Below are positions 25,955 to 35,100 of a stretch of DNA of 64,000 bases, one piece after another. The notes beneath the pieces were generated by a model. That model had not been told where the DNA came from, made no database searches, and saw only the letters and a list, made by a program, of their open reading frames with translations. The position numbers were made by a program, and so were the translations under genes. Each line of letters starts with the position of its first letter. The first letter of the stretch is position 1. The stretch is from Anaeromusa acidaminophila DSM 3853 (lineage in GTDB: Bacteria > Bacillota > Negativicutes > Anaeromusales > Anaeromusaceae), in contig NZ_KB894583.1 in the NCBI RefSeq assembly GCF_000374545.1, positions 62,001 through 126,000 of the forward strand, written 5' to 3'.

Positions 25955-26824
25955 CTAACGTTTGCTGTGAGGATCCAAGGCGTCGCGCAACCCGTCGCCG
26001 AGGAAGTTGAAGGCCAGCATGGTAAGGCTGATGGCCAAAGACGGAAAAAGAAGCTGGTAAGGATAGGAGCGGACGCTTGTCAGCCCTTCGGACGCCAGAA
26101 CGCCCCAGCTAGCCATGGGAGCGGCGACGCCCAAGCCAATAAAGCTCAAAAAGGCCTCGGCAAAAATGGCTTCCGGAATGGCCAGCGTCATTGTTACCAG
26201 GATGGGGCCGCTGCAGTTGGGCAGCAGATGGCGGAAAAGAATGCGCCAGGGGCTTAGTCCCAAGGAACGAGCCGCCAGAACGAATTCCCGCTCTTTTAAA
26301 GTCAGAATCTGGCTGCGGACAATGCGCGCCATGCCCAGCCAGTAAGCAATGCCCAATGCCAGAAACAGATTGGTCAATCCCGGCTTGAGCAGCACCATCA
26401 GCAAAATGACATAGAGCAGCATGGGAATGCCGTAAAGAATGTCCACTAAGTGCATCATGATGCGGTCGGTGCGTCCGCCGAAGAAACCGGCGATGCCGCC
26501 GTACGTAACGCCGATCAACAGGTTAATGACGCTGGCGGCGACGCCGATGGCTAAAGAAATGCGAGCGCCGTAAAGAACGCGGATAAAGAGATCCCTTCCC
26601 AGCGAGTCGGTGCCGAACCAATGCGCGGCGCTAGGACCGGCGTTGGCCTCCCAAAGGTTTTGATCCGCATAGGAAAGAGAAGACATCATAGGGAAAAACA
26701 AGCAAATCAAAAATAGAGCGCCAAGAAAATACAAGCCTGCCATAGCCGCCTTATGGCGCTGGAGGCGCTGCCAAGGCGAAGCCGGAGGCGGTAAAAGATT
26801 TTGGGCGCATTCAGGCTGGTTCAT
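25955..26824 (-). CDS. Peptide ABC transporter permease (OppC/DppC-like)
   Basis: A 289-residue membrane subunit with an N-terminal helix (about 31-52), a DSLGRDLFIRVLYGARISLAIGV segment typical of DppC, and the EAA loop in EFVLAARSLGLSPWRILFRHLLPNCSGPI (near residue 200), which contacts the ATPase. About six helices. Its ATG shares one base with the stop of the OppB-like gene. ATPase genes (DppD/F type) are missing from this operon. Confidence 0.93.
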   Translation of the reverse strand: MNQPECAQNLLPPPASPWQRLQRHKAAMAGLYFLGALFLICLFFPMMSSLSYADQNLWEANAGPSAAHWFGTDSLGRDLFIRVLYGARISLAIGVAASVINLLIGVTYGGIAGFFGGRTDRIMMHLVDILYGIPMLLYVILLMVLLKPGLTNLFLALGIAYWLGMARIVRSQILTLKEREFVLAARSLGLSPWRILFRHLLPNCSGPILVTMTLAIPEAIFAEAFLSFIGLGVAAPMASWGVLASEGLTSVRSYPYQLLFPSLAISLTMLAFNFLGDGLRDALDPHSKR

Positions 26825-27756
26825 CAGTTACCACCTTTCTCAAAGCGCTTAATGCGAGGGTCTAATAGCGGATATAAAAGATCAACTACTAAATTAAACA
26901 CAATCACAAGAACGCTATAAAATACGGTTACCCCGAGAATGACCGTATAATCGCGGTTATAAATGCTGGTGATGAAATGGCGGCCTAAACCGGGCAGGGC
27001 GAAAATGGTTTCCACAACAAAGCTGCCTGTAAGGATGGAAGCCGCCATGGGGCCGAGGTAGGTTACTACCGGCAAGAGGGCGTTTTTTAAAGCATGCCGG
27101 TACACGGTGGCCCAAAGGCTCAGACCTTTGGCGCGGGCTGTGCGGATGTAGTCCTGAGACAGCACCTCCAGCATGGAACTTCGCGTTAAGCGGGCGATAA
27201 AGGCCAACGGGTAGGCGGCCAAGGAAAGCGCCGGCAAGATGAGGGAGGCGGGGCTTTCCCAGAGCGCCGCAGGCAGCCAGCCCAATTGTACCGCGAAAAC
27301 CTGCACAAGCAAGGTGGCCAGTACAAAGGAGGGGACAGACATGCCGATAATCGCGACGGCCATCGCCCCGTGATCCTGCCAGCGGTTTTTGCGCAAAGCA
27401 CCCAAGCAGCCCAAAGGAATGCCTGCGCCCAAAGCCAGCACCAGCGCGCTAGCGCCGAGCTGCAGAGACACCGGAAAGCTTTCGGCAATAATCTGGTTAA
27501 CGCTGCGGCCTTCATATTTAAAGGAAGGCCCTAAATCCAGCTGTGCTAAATTCAGCAGGTAATCCGCATACTGTTTCCACAAAGGGTCTTGCAGATGGTA
27601 ATGCGCCTCCAGATGGGCTAAAACCACCGGAGGAAGATTCTTTTCCCCTGTGAACGGCCCGCCTGGAATGGCGTGCATTAGAAAAAATGTAAAAGTAACA
27701 ATAGCCAGCAGCACCAGGCAGGACCCTGCGCAGCGCTGCAAAACATCACGTAGCAA
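26824..27756 (-). CDS. Peptide ABC transporter permease (OppB/DppB-like)
   Basis: A 310-residue membrane subunit. N-terminal FTFFLMHAIPGGPF and the EAA loop LSQDYIRTARAKGLSLWATVYRHALKNALLPVVTYLG (near residue 200) identify it as the OppB/DppB partner; the C-terminus DLLYPLLDPRI is also typical. The start is a TTG at 27756, 9 bp after AAGGAGG, and no ATG in the right place exists. First gene of the operon running to 21213. The missing ATPases must come from another locus. Confidence 0.92.
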   Translation of the reverse strand: MLRDVLQRCAGSCLVLLAIVTFTFFLMHAIPGGPFTGEKNLPPVVLAHLEAHYHLQDPLWKQYADYLLNLAQLDLGPSFKYEGRSVNQIIAESFPVSLQLGASALVLALGAGIPLGCLGALRKNRWQDHGAMAVAIIGMSVPSFVLATLLVQVFAVQLGWLPAALWESPASLILPALSLAAYPLAFIARLTRSSMLEVLSQDYIRTARAKGLSLWATVYRHALKNALLPVVTYLGPMAASILTGSFVVETIFALPGLGRHFITSIYNRDYTVILGVTVFYSVLVIVFNLVVDLLYPLLDPRIKRFEKGGN

Positions 27757-27812
27757 TAGGTAAACCTCCTTTTTTAGGAGCTAGATTTTTTAGAAAAACA
27801 CATCTCCTTTTG

Positions 27813-27925
27813 AATCCCTCCGCCGCTGTGGCGGCACCTCCCTTTGACAAGGGCGGCAGGAACTGGAGCGGAGACCAAGAAGTCCCCCTTACTAAAGGGG
27901 GATGGCCCGCAGGGACAGGGGGATT
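27813..27925. repeat. Palindromic intergenic repeat of about 113 bp
   Basis: The left end aatccctccgcc and right end gacagggggatt are inverted relatives, and inside them cctccctttgacaaggg and cccccttactaaaggggg are hairpins. The layout resembles small non-coding elements that are common in clostridia and their relatives. Only this copy is in the window. Confidence 0.55.
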
Positions 27926-27995
27926 GGCCGGAGCGCGCCTAAAAGCACTGGCTCCTTGGAACGGCAAGAATTATATCTAAAGAAATGCTTTCTTA

Positions 27996-28082
27996 TATCC
28001 CTCGTTCGTGTCCTCCGATTCTCCGATTCTCTTGTTCAAGCCACGTATTTCGTAGCCCTCCCTTTACTCACTCTACTCCTGT
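27996..28082 (-). repeat. gaacaggagaatcggag-type repeat, copy 3 (two units)
   Basis: On the minus strand it begins at the stop codon of the aminotransferase: aacaggagtagagtgagtaa..gagggcta, then ttgaacaagagaatcggagaatcggagga. The second unit keeps the family core exactly. Confidence 0.65.
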
Positions 28083-29285
28083 TTAAAATTCTGCCTGCCG
28101 TCTTTCTAATGCCTTGCGGATACGCGCCAGCCCTTCGCGGATGGTCTCCGGTGAAGTCGCATAGGAAAAGCGCAGATATTCCTCCGTCTCAAAAGAGTGG
28201 CGTTGGCCGAAGGAGGTCCGAGGCAAGACCGCCACATGGCCTTCATACAGCAAATACTGCTGCAGCTCCTTGGCGTCATGGAAGCCGTAGAGACGGCAAG
28301 CTTCGGTCACGTTAGGAAACGCGTAAAACGCGCCGCCCGGAGCGCGGCAGCGAAAGCCGGGGATGGCGTTGAGGCCTTCGACAATCAAAGCGCGGCGCTC
28401 GCGCAGCTCCTGCACCATAGAATCCACCGCTTCTTGAGGACCCGTTAAAGCCGCAACAGCGGCGTCTTGAATGAACGTGTTCGTGCAGGATTCGCAGTTG
28501 GTAACAAGACGGCTTACGAGTTCCGCCAAGTCCTTGTTCATAACGCCGTAGCCCAGACGCCAGCCTGTCATAGCATAGGTTTTGGAAAAGCCGTCTAGAA
28601 TGATGGTTCGCTCCTGCATGCCGGGGAGAGAGGCGATGCTGGCAAACTCTCCTTCGTAGATGAGGCGGCTGTAGACTTCGTCGGAAAGAACCCAAAGGTC
28701 GTGGCGAATGGCTAACTCGGCGATGCGTTTTAAATCGTCAAGGGGGATGAGGCCGCCGGTGGGATTTTGGGGGCTGTTGAGGATGATCAATTTGGTCTTC
28801 GGTGTAATCAGCGTTTCCAGATGCGACACATCCAGAGAAAAGCCTTTTTCTTCTAAAAGCGGCGCCGGTACCGGCACGCCGCCGACAAAGCGAATCACCG
28901 ACTCGTAAATGGGGAAACCGGGGTTGGGGTAAATGACCTCGTCCCCGGGATCGACCAAGGCATGAATGCTGTAATAAATAATCGGCTTGCCCCCAGGTGT
29001 GACTACCACGTTTTCCGGCGCGACTGAAAGCTGCCGCGTGCGGCCGATATAGTCGGCAATGGCCTGGCGTAGGGGCAAAATGCCTGCGGAAGGGCTGTAG
29101 TGGGTGCGATTATGGCGGAGCGCCTGAACGCAGGCTTCCTTAATATGCTCCGGCGTGTCAAAATCAGGTTCGCCGATGGCAAAGCTGATGATTTGTTTTC
29201 CTTGGGATTCCAGCTTTTGAACTTCTTTTAAAACCTCAAAGGCATTCTCAATGCCCAGACGATTAACCCGCTCTGCTGTTTTCAT
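28083..29285 (-). CDS. Aminotransferase class I/II (aspartate aminotransferase-like)
   Basis: A 400-residue fold-type I PLP enzyme. Landmarks: IISFAIGEPDFDTPEHI near residue 33, HYSPSAGILPLRQAIADY, NSPQNPTGG (near 172), SDEVYSRLIYEG (near 204), and the PLP lysine in DGFSKTYAMTGWRLGY (near 238). It would exchange the amino group between an amino acid and a 2-oxoacid; Asp, Ala or aromatic substrates are all possible. The second in-frame ATG (29285) has proper spacing to AGGAGG and is preferred over 29291. It has no operon partner. Confidence 0.92.
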   Translation of the reverse strand: MKTAERVNRLGIENAFEVLKEVQKLESQGKQIISFAIGEPDFDTPEHIKEACVQALRHNRTHYSPSAGILPLRQAIADYIGRTRQLSVAPENVVVTPGGKPIIYYSIHALVDPGDEVIYPNPGFPIYESVIRFVGGVPVPAPLLEEKGFSLDVSHLETLITPKTKLIILNSPQNPTGGLIPLDDLKRIAELAIRHDLWVLSDEVYSRLIYEGEFASIASLPGMQERTIILDGFSKTYAMTGWRLGYGVMNKDLAELVSRLVTNCESCTNTFIQDAAVAALTGPQEAVDSMVQELRERRALIVEGLNAIPGFRCRAPGGAFYAFPNVTEACRLYGFHDAKELQQYLLYEGHVAVLPRTSFGQRHSFETEEYLRFSYATSPETIREGLARIRKALERRQAEF

Positions 29286-29408
29286 GCGCATCCTCCTGGC
29301 AATGTAAAATCTGTAAAGTCGCTATGCCCTGTATTCCACGATGCGGCGGCGGATTCCTGCCCGCGAAGCGAGTTGTATAGCTTCTGAAAAAGTAATGGAA
29401 AATAATTA

Positions 29409-29437
29409 TTGATTAAGGCAATCCCTAGTGCTATAGT
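29409..29437 (+). promoter_or_regulatory. Putative sigma-A promoter of the nitroreductase gene
   Basis: TTGATT and TATAGT with a 17-bp spacer, about 39 bp before the nitroreductase ATG. Confidence 0.6.
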
Positions 29438-29475
29438 ATGGTTAAAGACAAACATCGTTCAAGGAGGGATTTAGT

Positions 29476-30075
29476 ATGATCCGAGATTTTTGGCAAGCCG
29501 TAAAAGGAAGAAGAACTTACTATAGTCTGGCAAAAGAAAGTCCGATTAGTGAGGAACGGCTGCGCAGTATTATCGAGAATGCCGTGCTCCATACGCCAAC
29601 GGCTTTTAATTCCCAAAGCGGGCGTGTTTTGGTTGTGACTGGAGAGCAACAAAATGCGCTTTGGGATATTGTTGAAGCGGCGCTGCGCAAGATTGTGCCG
29701 GCTGATTCTTTTGGTCCGACGGAAGAGAAAATCGCCGCTTTCCGTAAAGCTTACGGTTCGGTTCTCTTCTTTGAGGACCAAACAGTTGTAAAAGGGTTGC
29801 AAGAAAGATTCCCGCTGTATCAGGAAAACTTTCCAATTTGGTCGCAGCATGCGTCGGGCATGCTGCAGTTCGTGGTCTGGACGGCGTTGGAGGAAGCGGG
29901 CTTTGGCGCATCGCTGCAGCATTACGGTTCGTTGATTGAAGACGAAGTGCGTCAGCGTTGGAGCCTTCCCGAAAGTTGGAGTCTTATCGCACAGATGCCA
30001 TTTGGCAAACCGTCGGCTCAGCCCAACGAAAAAGAATTCCAGCCACTGGATGGACGGGTGCGGTTTTCTAGCTAG
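29476..30075 (+). CDS. Nitroreductase family protein
   Basis: A 199-residue FMN-dependent nitroreductase of the short branch related to yeast Hbn1 and YdgI-type proteins. RRTYYSLAKESPIS at the N-terminus gives the FMN-phosphate arginine pair; TPTAFNSQSGRVLVV is the second FMN contact, and the C-terminal region carries GFGASLQHYGSLIEDEVRQ and MPFGKP. Such proteins reduce nitro or quinone compounds with NAD(P)H. AAGGAGG precedes ATG 29476. A long frame on the other strand (29431-30102) is its shadow. Confidence 0.9.
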   Translation: MIRDFWQAVKGRRTYYSLAKESPISEERLRSIIENAVLHTPTAFNSQSGRVLVVTGEQQNALWDIVEAALRKIVPADSFGPTEEKIAAFRKAYGSVLFFEDQTVVKGLQERFPLYQENFPIWSQHASGMLQFVVWTALEEAGFGASLQHYGSLIEDEVRQRWSLPESWSLIAQMPFGKPSAQPNEKEFQPLDGRVRFSS

Positions 30076-30087
30076 AGTATAGAGAAC

Positions 30088-30234
30088 TGCTGACTTACTC
30101 ACATCTCATGCTAAAATGGTCTTTTTCCCGTTAGACTTTGTCAGAAAGCCTCGGCAGAGCGCCGCTATGCCTGCGTTTTCTTTCGCGTCTTACGAAAAAA
30201 ACTCTCATTTTTGCAGAGCGTTCGTTAAATAAGC
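30088..30234 (-). mobile_element. MITE-like dispersed element, copy 2 of 3 (inverted)
   Basis: Read on the minus strand, this copy matches the 23423 element almost base for base from gaaagaaaacgcaggcatagcg through the tttctgac and ggaaaaagaccattttagc segments. It lies directly after the nitroreductase stop. The 30235-30323 remainder is AT-rich and empty. Confidence 0.75.
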
Positions 30235-30323
30235 AGCTCTCTTGAAAAAATTGACTTATTGGCGTTTTGCGTTAAAATGTTAAACCTTTTCAGAATAGCT
30301 AGATAGCAATTAACTCATTGTAG

Positions 30324-30363
30324 AATGGCCCTTTCCGTGGAACGTCGCACGGAAAGGGCCATG
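30324..30363. terminator. Long perfect hairpin, terminator-like
   Basis: atggccctttccgtg pairs with cacggaaagggccat over 15 bp. No good T-run follows on either strand, so termination is possible but not certain. The rest of the gap up to 30473 shows no gene. Confidence 0.6.
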
Positions 30364-30473
30364 TTGGCGTTAGCAGGAAAAATACCGCTCTAAGGCGAAA
30401 TAATCCATGGTTTCCAATTTATAACTTTGCTAATTAGGGACTGATTATAATCAACGGTAAGGAGTGTGGACAG

Positions 30474-31517
30474 ATGAATTGGTATTTAAGCCATGAAGGT
30501 CAGACATTTGGCCCTTTTGACGAGGAGCAGGCGAAGCAGGAAGCGAGAAAATATCCCCAGGGTATGGCCTGGAAGGAAGGCTTTACAGGCTGGGTGCCGA
30601 TTGGCAGTTTAGCGGAACTGAATCAAGGAATAGGAGTTCCGCCGACTCCAGGTCAAGTAGCGCCTCCGCCTCCGCCGTCGCGGGCGCGGATGGCGGATGA
30701 AATCGATTACCAGGTCATGGGTGCAGAAATGCAGTTTGTTGAAATCGAACTGGATCCGGGAGAAAGCGTTATTGCTGAAGCCGGCGCGATGATGTACAAA
30801 GACCCTTCGATTGAAATGAACACTATTTTTGGCGATGGCTCCTCCTCATCCGGCGGCGGTTTTTTTGACAAGTTGATTGGCGCAGGCAAACGCGTGCTGA
30901 CCGGTGAAAGCTTGTTTATGACCGTATTTACCCATCAAGGCGGCGGTAAGGCGCGCGCTGCCTTTGCCTCACCCTACCCCGGCAATATTATTCCCGTGAA
31001 CTTGGCGGACATGGGCGGTACAATTATTTGCCAAAAAGACAGCTTTTTGTGCGCTGCCAAAGGCGTTGCGGTGGGGATTTATTTTCAGCGCAAAATTCTG
31101 ACAGGCCTTTTTGGCGGCGAAGGATTCATCATGCAGAAGCTGGACGGTGACGGCATGGCGTTTCTTCACGCTGGCGGCACCATCGTTGAACGGCGTTTGG
31201 CTCCGGGAGAAACTCTGCATGTGGATACCGGCTGCGTCGTAGCCTTTGAGCCCAGCGTGAATTTTGATATCCAGCAGGCTGGCGGTATCAAGACGGCTCT
31301 CTTCGGCGGCGAAGGTCTCTTCTTTGCCACCCTCCAGGGTCCAGGCCGCATCTGGCTCCAGTCCTTGCCCTTCTCGCGCCTGGCGGGCCGTATGCTTGCC
31401 GCCGCGCCGTCGCAGGGAGGCAGTCGTGAAGAAGGCAGCGTCCTCGGCAAAACCGTTCTCGGCGCTGGCGTCTTAGGCGGTCTCGGCGGCCTCTTCGGCG
31501 GAGATGACGACGACTAA
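30474..31517 (+). CDS. AIM24 family protein with N-terminal GYF_2 domain
   Basis: A 347-residue protein with two parts. Residues 1-50 are a GYF_2 domain ([17 protein letters not shown] ... [14 protein letters not shown]), a proline-peptide binding module; a PPPPPS linker follows; residues about 78-320 form an AIM24/TIGR00266 beta-fold ([23 protein letters not shown] at its start). The C-terminus is Gly-rich ending in GGDDDD. AIM24 proteins are trimeric beta-prism proteins of unclear role in bacteria. The domain pairing suggests protein interaction. AAGGAGTGTGG precedes the ATG; single gene. Confidence 0.88.
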   Translation: MNWYLSHEGQTFGPFDEEQAKQEARKYPQGMAWKEGFTGWVPIGSLAELNQGIGVPPTPGQVAPPPPPSRARMADEIDYQVMGAEMQFVEIELDPGESVIAEAGAMMYKDPSIEMNTIFGDGSSSSGGGFFDKLIGAGKRVLTGESLFMTVFTHQGGGKARAAFASPYPGNIIPVNLADMGGTIICQKDSFLCAAKGVAVGIYFQRKILTGLFGGEGFIMQKLDGDGMAFLHAGGTIVERRLAPGETLHVDTGCVVAFEPSVNFDIQQAGGIKTALFGGEGLFFATLQGPGRIWLQSLPFSRLAGRMLAAAPSQGGSREEGSVLGKTVLGAGVLGGLGGLFGGDDDD

Positions 31518-31535
31518 AATAGGTGAATAAGAACG

Positions 31536-31574
31536 AAAGCCCCTGTCGGCGCGAAAGCGCTGACGGGGGCTTTA
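31536..31574 (+). terminator. Intrinsic terminator
   Basis: aaagcccctgtcggcgc pairs with gcgctgacgggggcttt, ending in a short T-run. Closes the AIM24 gene. Confidence 0.82.
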
Positions 31575-31716
31575 TTCTGCCATAGCTCTCTGTAAAATGT
31601 GTTTGGAATTTGCAGGAGTGTTGGGCTTTTATGGTAAATTAAATAGTAATAGTTTGTTCGAAATAGTATAGATCGAAAAAAAGAAAACCGTCTTGGTGCG
31701 TTTTGGAGGAAGCCGC

Positions 31717-32274
31717 ATGCAGAACATTATTGAATCTGTTGCAACACAACGAGTTATACTTAGAGCGCCTAGCTTAGCGTATAGGGAAATGCTGCATAGC
31801 GCGGTGGAAGAGTCTATCGAAGATCTTAAATTATGGTTGAAATGGGCGCAGAAAGTTCCTTCGCTGGATGAATGTGCAGAAACCATAAATCAATCCATAG
31901 ATGCATTTACTAGCAAAAAAGAATTGCAATTTTATATTTTTACCAAAGAAAGAAACTTTTTTATAGGATGTGCAGGGTTGCAGCGAATTGATTGGTCTGT
32001 TCCTAAAGCTGAAATCGGCTACTGGATTAGGACATCCTGTCAAGGACAAGGGTATGCAACAGAAGTATCCAAAGCGGTAGCAGAAGTGGCTTTTACTAAA
32101 CTAGAAATGAATAGGGTTGAAATAAGGTGTGACTATCATAATTTAAGAAGTAAGTCCGTAGCGAAAAAGGCGGGGTTTGTATTAAAAGGAGTTCTTCGAA
32201 ATGACTCTCTTACCCCAAATGGAATACTAAGAGATACTGCCGTGTTTTCAAGAATTAAAAATGAATATATATAA
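31717..32274 (+). CDS. GNAT acetyltransferase, RimJ/RimL type
   Basis: A 185-residue N-acetyltransferase. The fold is visible from RVILRAPSLAYREML (strand 1), FIGCAGLQRID and EIGYWIRTSCQGQGYATEVSKAVAEVAF, where QGQGYATE is the acetyl-CoA pyrophosphate loop (near residue 112), and FTKLEMNRVEIRCDYHNLRSKSVAKKAGF. Members acetylate ribosomal protein N-termini or small amines. ATG 31717 follows TTGGAGGAAG. Coding sequence is more AT-rich than the neighbours, which might reflect recent acquisition. Confidence 0.9.
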   Translation: MQNIIESVATQRVILRAPSLAYREMLHSAVEESIEDLKLWLKWAQKVPSLDECAETINQSIDAFTSKKELQFYIFTKERNFFIGCAGLQRIDWSVPKAEIGYWIRTSCQGQGYATEVSKAVAEVAFTKLEMNRVEIRCDYHNLRSKSVAKKAGFVLKGVLRNDSLTPNGILRDTAVFSRIKNEYI

Positions 32275-32331
32275 TGGTGCGGAAGTGGTGGTGGCTCCGT
32301 TTTCATTAGGACGGCAAAAGAATGAAAGGCT

Positions 32332-32373
32332 AAGCCCCTCGTTAAGGCAAATGCGCTGGCGAGGGCTTTTTCT
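32332..32373 (+). terminator. Intrinsic terminator
   Basis: aagcccctcg pairs with cgagggctt around an 18-base loop and is followed by a T-rich run. Ends the GNAT gene. Confidence 0.7.
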
Positions 32374-32557
32374 ATTTTCAGTGGAGATTTTCTCGCTAAC
32401 TCTTTCAGAAGATCCGTTTGAAAATTGCATATTCTGGCAGGAGTTGGTTATGTTTAAATAGAATTTAATTTTAATAAATTGAAAATAAAGCTGCTTTTTC
32501 GTTGGAAACAGAGCAGCGTAGGGGAACGAAGGTTTTTCCAAAAGAAGTGGAGCGTGC

Positions 32558-34120
32558 ATGAAAAACACTACCAGTATTCCCAAAAGAGTTGCGATTCGAT
32601 ATTTGCAATTGATCTTACCGGTGTTATTGATCGTATTTGTAGGCTTGGCGAGTGCGATTTTTTATTTAGACAGTCATAACCAGATGCGAATTAACCGCGA
32701 TGTTAGCCATAAAATTCTCGATCAGGCGAATAAAACGCTCCAGACTTGGCTTGACGATCAGTTGGTGGTTTTAGCGATGCTTGCCGAGGATGCAAGGGTT
32801 ATTGAAGCTTGCGCTCAGCCTGCGGATGTCGCAGCGGTGGCGCGCGCTAATGACTTCTTGCATTCTTTTCATGAAAAGAATGGTTTCTATGAAAATATTG
32901 CCTTGTCGGCTAATTTGCGCCCGGATTTTAGTTTTGAATTGACGGCTGTGAACGGTAGGCAACATGTCATTAAACGCGGGGTGTTCTTTGCAGATTCGAC
33001 CAGAGGCGATTCGATTGGAAAATCAAATGTAGAGCATCCTATGGCGAAGTCAATCTATGATGAAGGCAAGCCCAATGTGATTACTCATGTATATCGCAGC
33101 TTGATTTATGGAAACCCTGCTTTTATTATTTCCTTGCCGGTTCGGAAGGATGGAGTCTTTGTAGGCGCCATACACGTGGCAATGCCTATGCGGCATTTTA
33201 CGGATAAATTTGTCAATGGCGTCAAAATGGGGCAAACCGGCTATATGTTTATGGTAGATGAGAAAGGTTTGCCTATTTCTCACCCTGAAAAGTCCTTTAT
33301 TCTTAGTGAAGAAATAACCAAGAAATATGAGCTGGTACGATCTCGCATTGTAAATGGCGAGGAGCATTTTGAGCTGTTTGTGGATGATGTCGATAAAACC
33401 TATCATGTGATGAAGTTTGATTTTCATGGCCTTAATCATGTGAGTGATTGGTATTTGATTTTGGTCCAGGATACAGACGAGATTCTCGCTTCGTCCTTTC
33501 GGTTTGTTTGGCTGACTAGCGTATTTTTAGTTATGGCCTTTTTGTTAGTCATCGCGGTTGTTTACGTATCCACAGTAAAACTATTGCAGATTGGTTTTCG
33601 TGATGCTCTGACAGGTTTATATAATCGCAATTACTTGGAGCATGAACTTTTACGTCTGGCCACAGGACGTTTCAATCCCATCGGATTTATTTCCATTGAC
33701 GTGGATGGGCTCAAATTGGTCAATGATACTTGCGGACATGATGCGGGGGATGTCTTACTGGCGGCTGTAGGTAGAGAGATCAAAGAGTGTTTCAATCGCA
33801 ATGATCTGGTTATACGTCTAGGGGGCGACGAATTTGCCGTTGTCATGCATATGGCAGAGGAGGTTGCTGTTCAAGAAGCCTGCCAGCGGGTTCGTGACAG
33901 GATTGCAGCGCACAATCGAGAGCATGGCGCTGTTCCTGTGAGCGTTTCCATTGGTTGGTCGATCGGCCAGGCTACTGATGTTACTAGTACTAACGCAATC
34001 ATCAAAGAAGCCGACACGTTGATGTATAAGGAAAAGGAAGAGAATCGCTTGAAATATGCAGAGCTTTTTGCAAAACGCTTAAGCCAATATGGGCAAAAGC
34101 TTTTTCAAGTGAATAAATGA
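32558..34120 (+). CDS. Membrane diguanylate cyclase with Cache-type sensor
   Basis: A 520-residue protein. A first helix spans about residues 17-38, then an extracytoplasmic Cache-like sensor domain to about 310, a second helix (about 314-337), and a GGDEF domain (about 345-500) with an intact RLGGDEF active site and the RDALTGLYNRNYLEHE entry. It should synthesise cyclic-di-GMP in response to an external ligand. No EAL domain and no HAMP segment are present. GGAGCGTGC precedes the ATG. It lies 42 bp before the Ntn hydrolase gene on the same strand. Confidence 0.92.
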   Translation: MKNTTSIPKRVAIRYLQLILPVLLIVFVGLASAIFYLDSHNQMRINRDVSHKILDQANKTLQTWLDDQLVVLAMLAEDARVIEACAQPADVAAVARANDFLHSFHEKNGFYENIALSANLRPDFSFELTAVNGRQHVIKRGVFFADSTRGDSIGKSNVEHPMAKSIYDEGKPNVITHVYRSLIYGNPAFIISLPVRKDGVFVGAIHVAMPMRHFTDKFVNGVKMGQTGYMFMVDEKGLPISHPEKSFILSEEITKKYELVRSRIVNGEEHFELFVDDVDKTYHVMKFDFHGLNHVSDWYLILVQDTDEILASSFRFVWLTSVFLVMAFLLVIAVVYVSTVKLLQIGFRDALTGLYNRNYLEHELLRLATGRFNPIGFISIDVDGLKLVNDTCGHDAGDVLLAAVGREIKECFNRNDLVIRLGGDEFAVVMHMAEEVAVQEACQRVRDRIAAHNREHGAVPVSVSIGWSIGQATDVTSTNAIIKEADTLMYKEKEENRLKYAELFAKRLSQYGQKLFQVNK

Positions 34121-34162
34121 AGGGTGTATTAGAAGGAACTGAAACCCCGGGAGGCCAGGCGC

Positions 34163-35017
34163 ATGAGAACGATTAAGACTTTTTTCATAAGTATCTGTGT
34201 CGCTTTTAGTGCGTTAGGGGCGGCTCAGGCCTGTACCTTGTATGGCGCTAGCGGCGGTTGGGTAGAGGATGGAGGCTTTTTAGTTGCTAAAAATCGTGAT
34301 TGGACGCCGCAGTACCAGGAACTACGTTTGGTTCAACCGGAAGACGGCTATGCATATTATGGCTGGTTTAAAGGGGCTAGCGAAGCAAATTCGCTAGCTG
34401 GAGGGCTGAACAAGCAAGGGGGCGCTGTATTTAGCGCTACGGCGGGGACGATTAAAAGGGCGGATCGCCTCGCCATGCCGCATTACAAAGGCGGCATATT
34501 GAAACCATTATTGACAAAATGCAGCAGCGTTGACGAGGCGTTGGCCCTGAGGGACTTGTTTGTGGGGCCTCAGTATTTGATTTTGGCGGATAAACGCAAG
34601 GTGGCGTATGTAGAGATTGTCCCCGAAGGAAACATTGCCGTTAGGCAGACTTCGGATGGTGCTTTATTTCATACTAATCACTATGTAGAAGAAGCAATGC
34701 AAGGGGCTAATTACCTGCAGCCAGGAGCTTCGAGCATGGCGCGGTATGAACGGATTTCTCAGCTGTTAGACGGAACTGGCAAGCCGTATTCTATGCAGAA
34801 TTTTATCGATTTCAGTAATGACCAAACCAACGGTCCTGATAAAAGCATCTGGCGTAGCGGCAGCACGGACACAATAACGCAAACGTTGGGGGCTATGATA
34901 ATTCATTTTTCGCAGCAAGGACAGGTGGCGCTTTACGTTAAAATACGAGAAACACCTTGGGGACGAGGTAATGAACAAACGATGCGGCTTTCGGAAAAGG
35001 ATATATTTAAAGAATAA
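34163..35017 (+). CDS. Exported Ntn-hydrolase, choloylglycine/linear amide C-N hydrolase family
   Basis: A 284-residue protein whose signal peptide (residues 1-23, ending GAAQA) is cut directly before Cys24. In this family a Cys freed at the N-terminus is the nucleophile, so export and activation coincide. The following KNRDWTPQYQE segment carries the Asn-Arg-Asp usually found near the active site, and FHTNHYV and SMARYERI later match the family. Substrates are bile-salt, penicillin V or acyl-homoserine-lactone-like amides. Distance and position to the preceding cyclase gene suggest co-transcription. Exact amide unknown. Confidence 0.87.
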   Translation: MRTIKTFFISICVAFSALGAAQACTLYGASGGWVEDGGFLVAKNRDWTPQYQELRLVQPEDGYAYYGWFKGASEANSLAGGLNKQGGAVFSATAGTIKRADRLAMPHYKGGILKPLLTKCSSVDEALALRDLFVGPQYLILADKRKVAYVEIVPEGNIAVRQTSDGALFHTNHYVEEAMQGANYLQPGASSMARYERISQLLDGTGKPYSMQNFIDFSNDQTNGPDKSIWRSGSTDTITQTLGAMIIHFSQQGQVALYVKIRETPWGRGNEQTMRLSEKDIFKE

Positions 35018-35100
35018 GGATGGAGAAGAGGGGTGCAGTTGCTTCTTTGGCAGGAAAACGGTCTCTTGCGCCGAATGTACTCTTCTTGGGAGGGATGAAT

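Noticed and set aside
29431-30102. Open frame of 223 codons on the minus strand across the nitroreductase gene
   Set aside because: It is the shadow of the nitroreductase gene, with no ribosome binding site and no recognisable domain.
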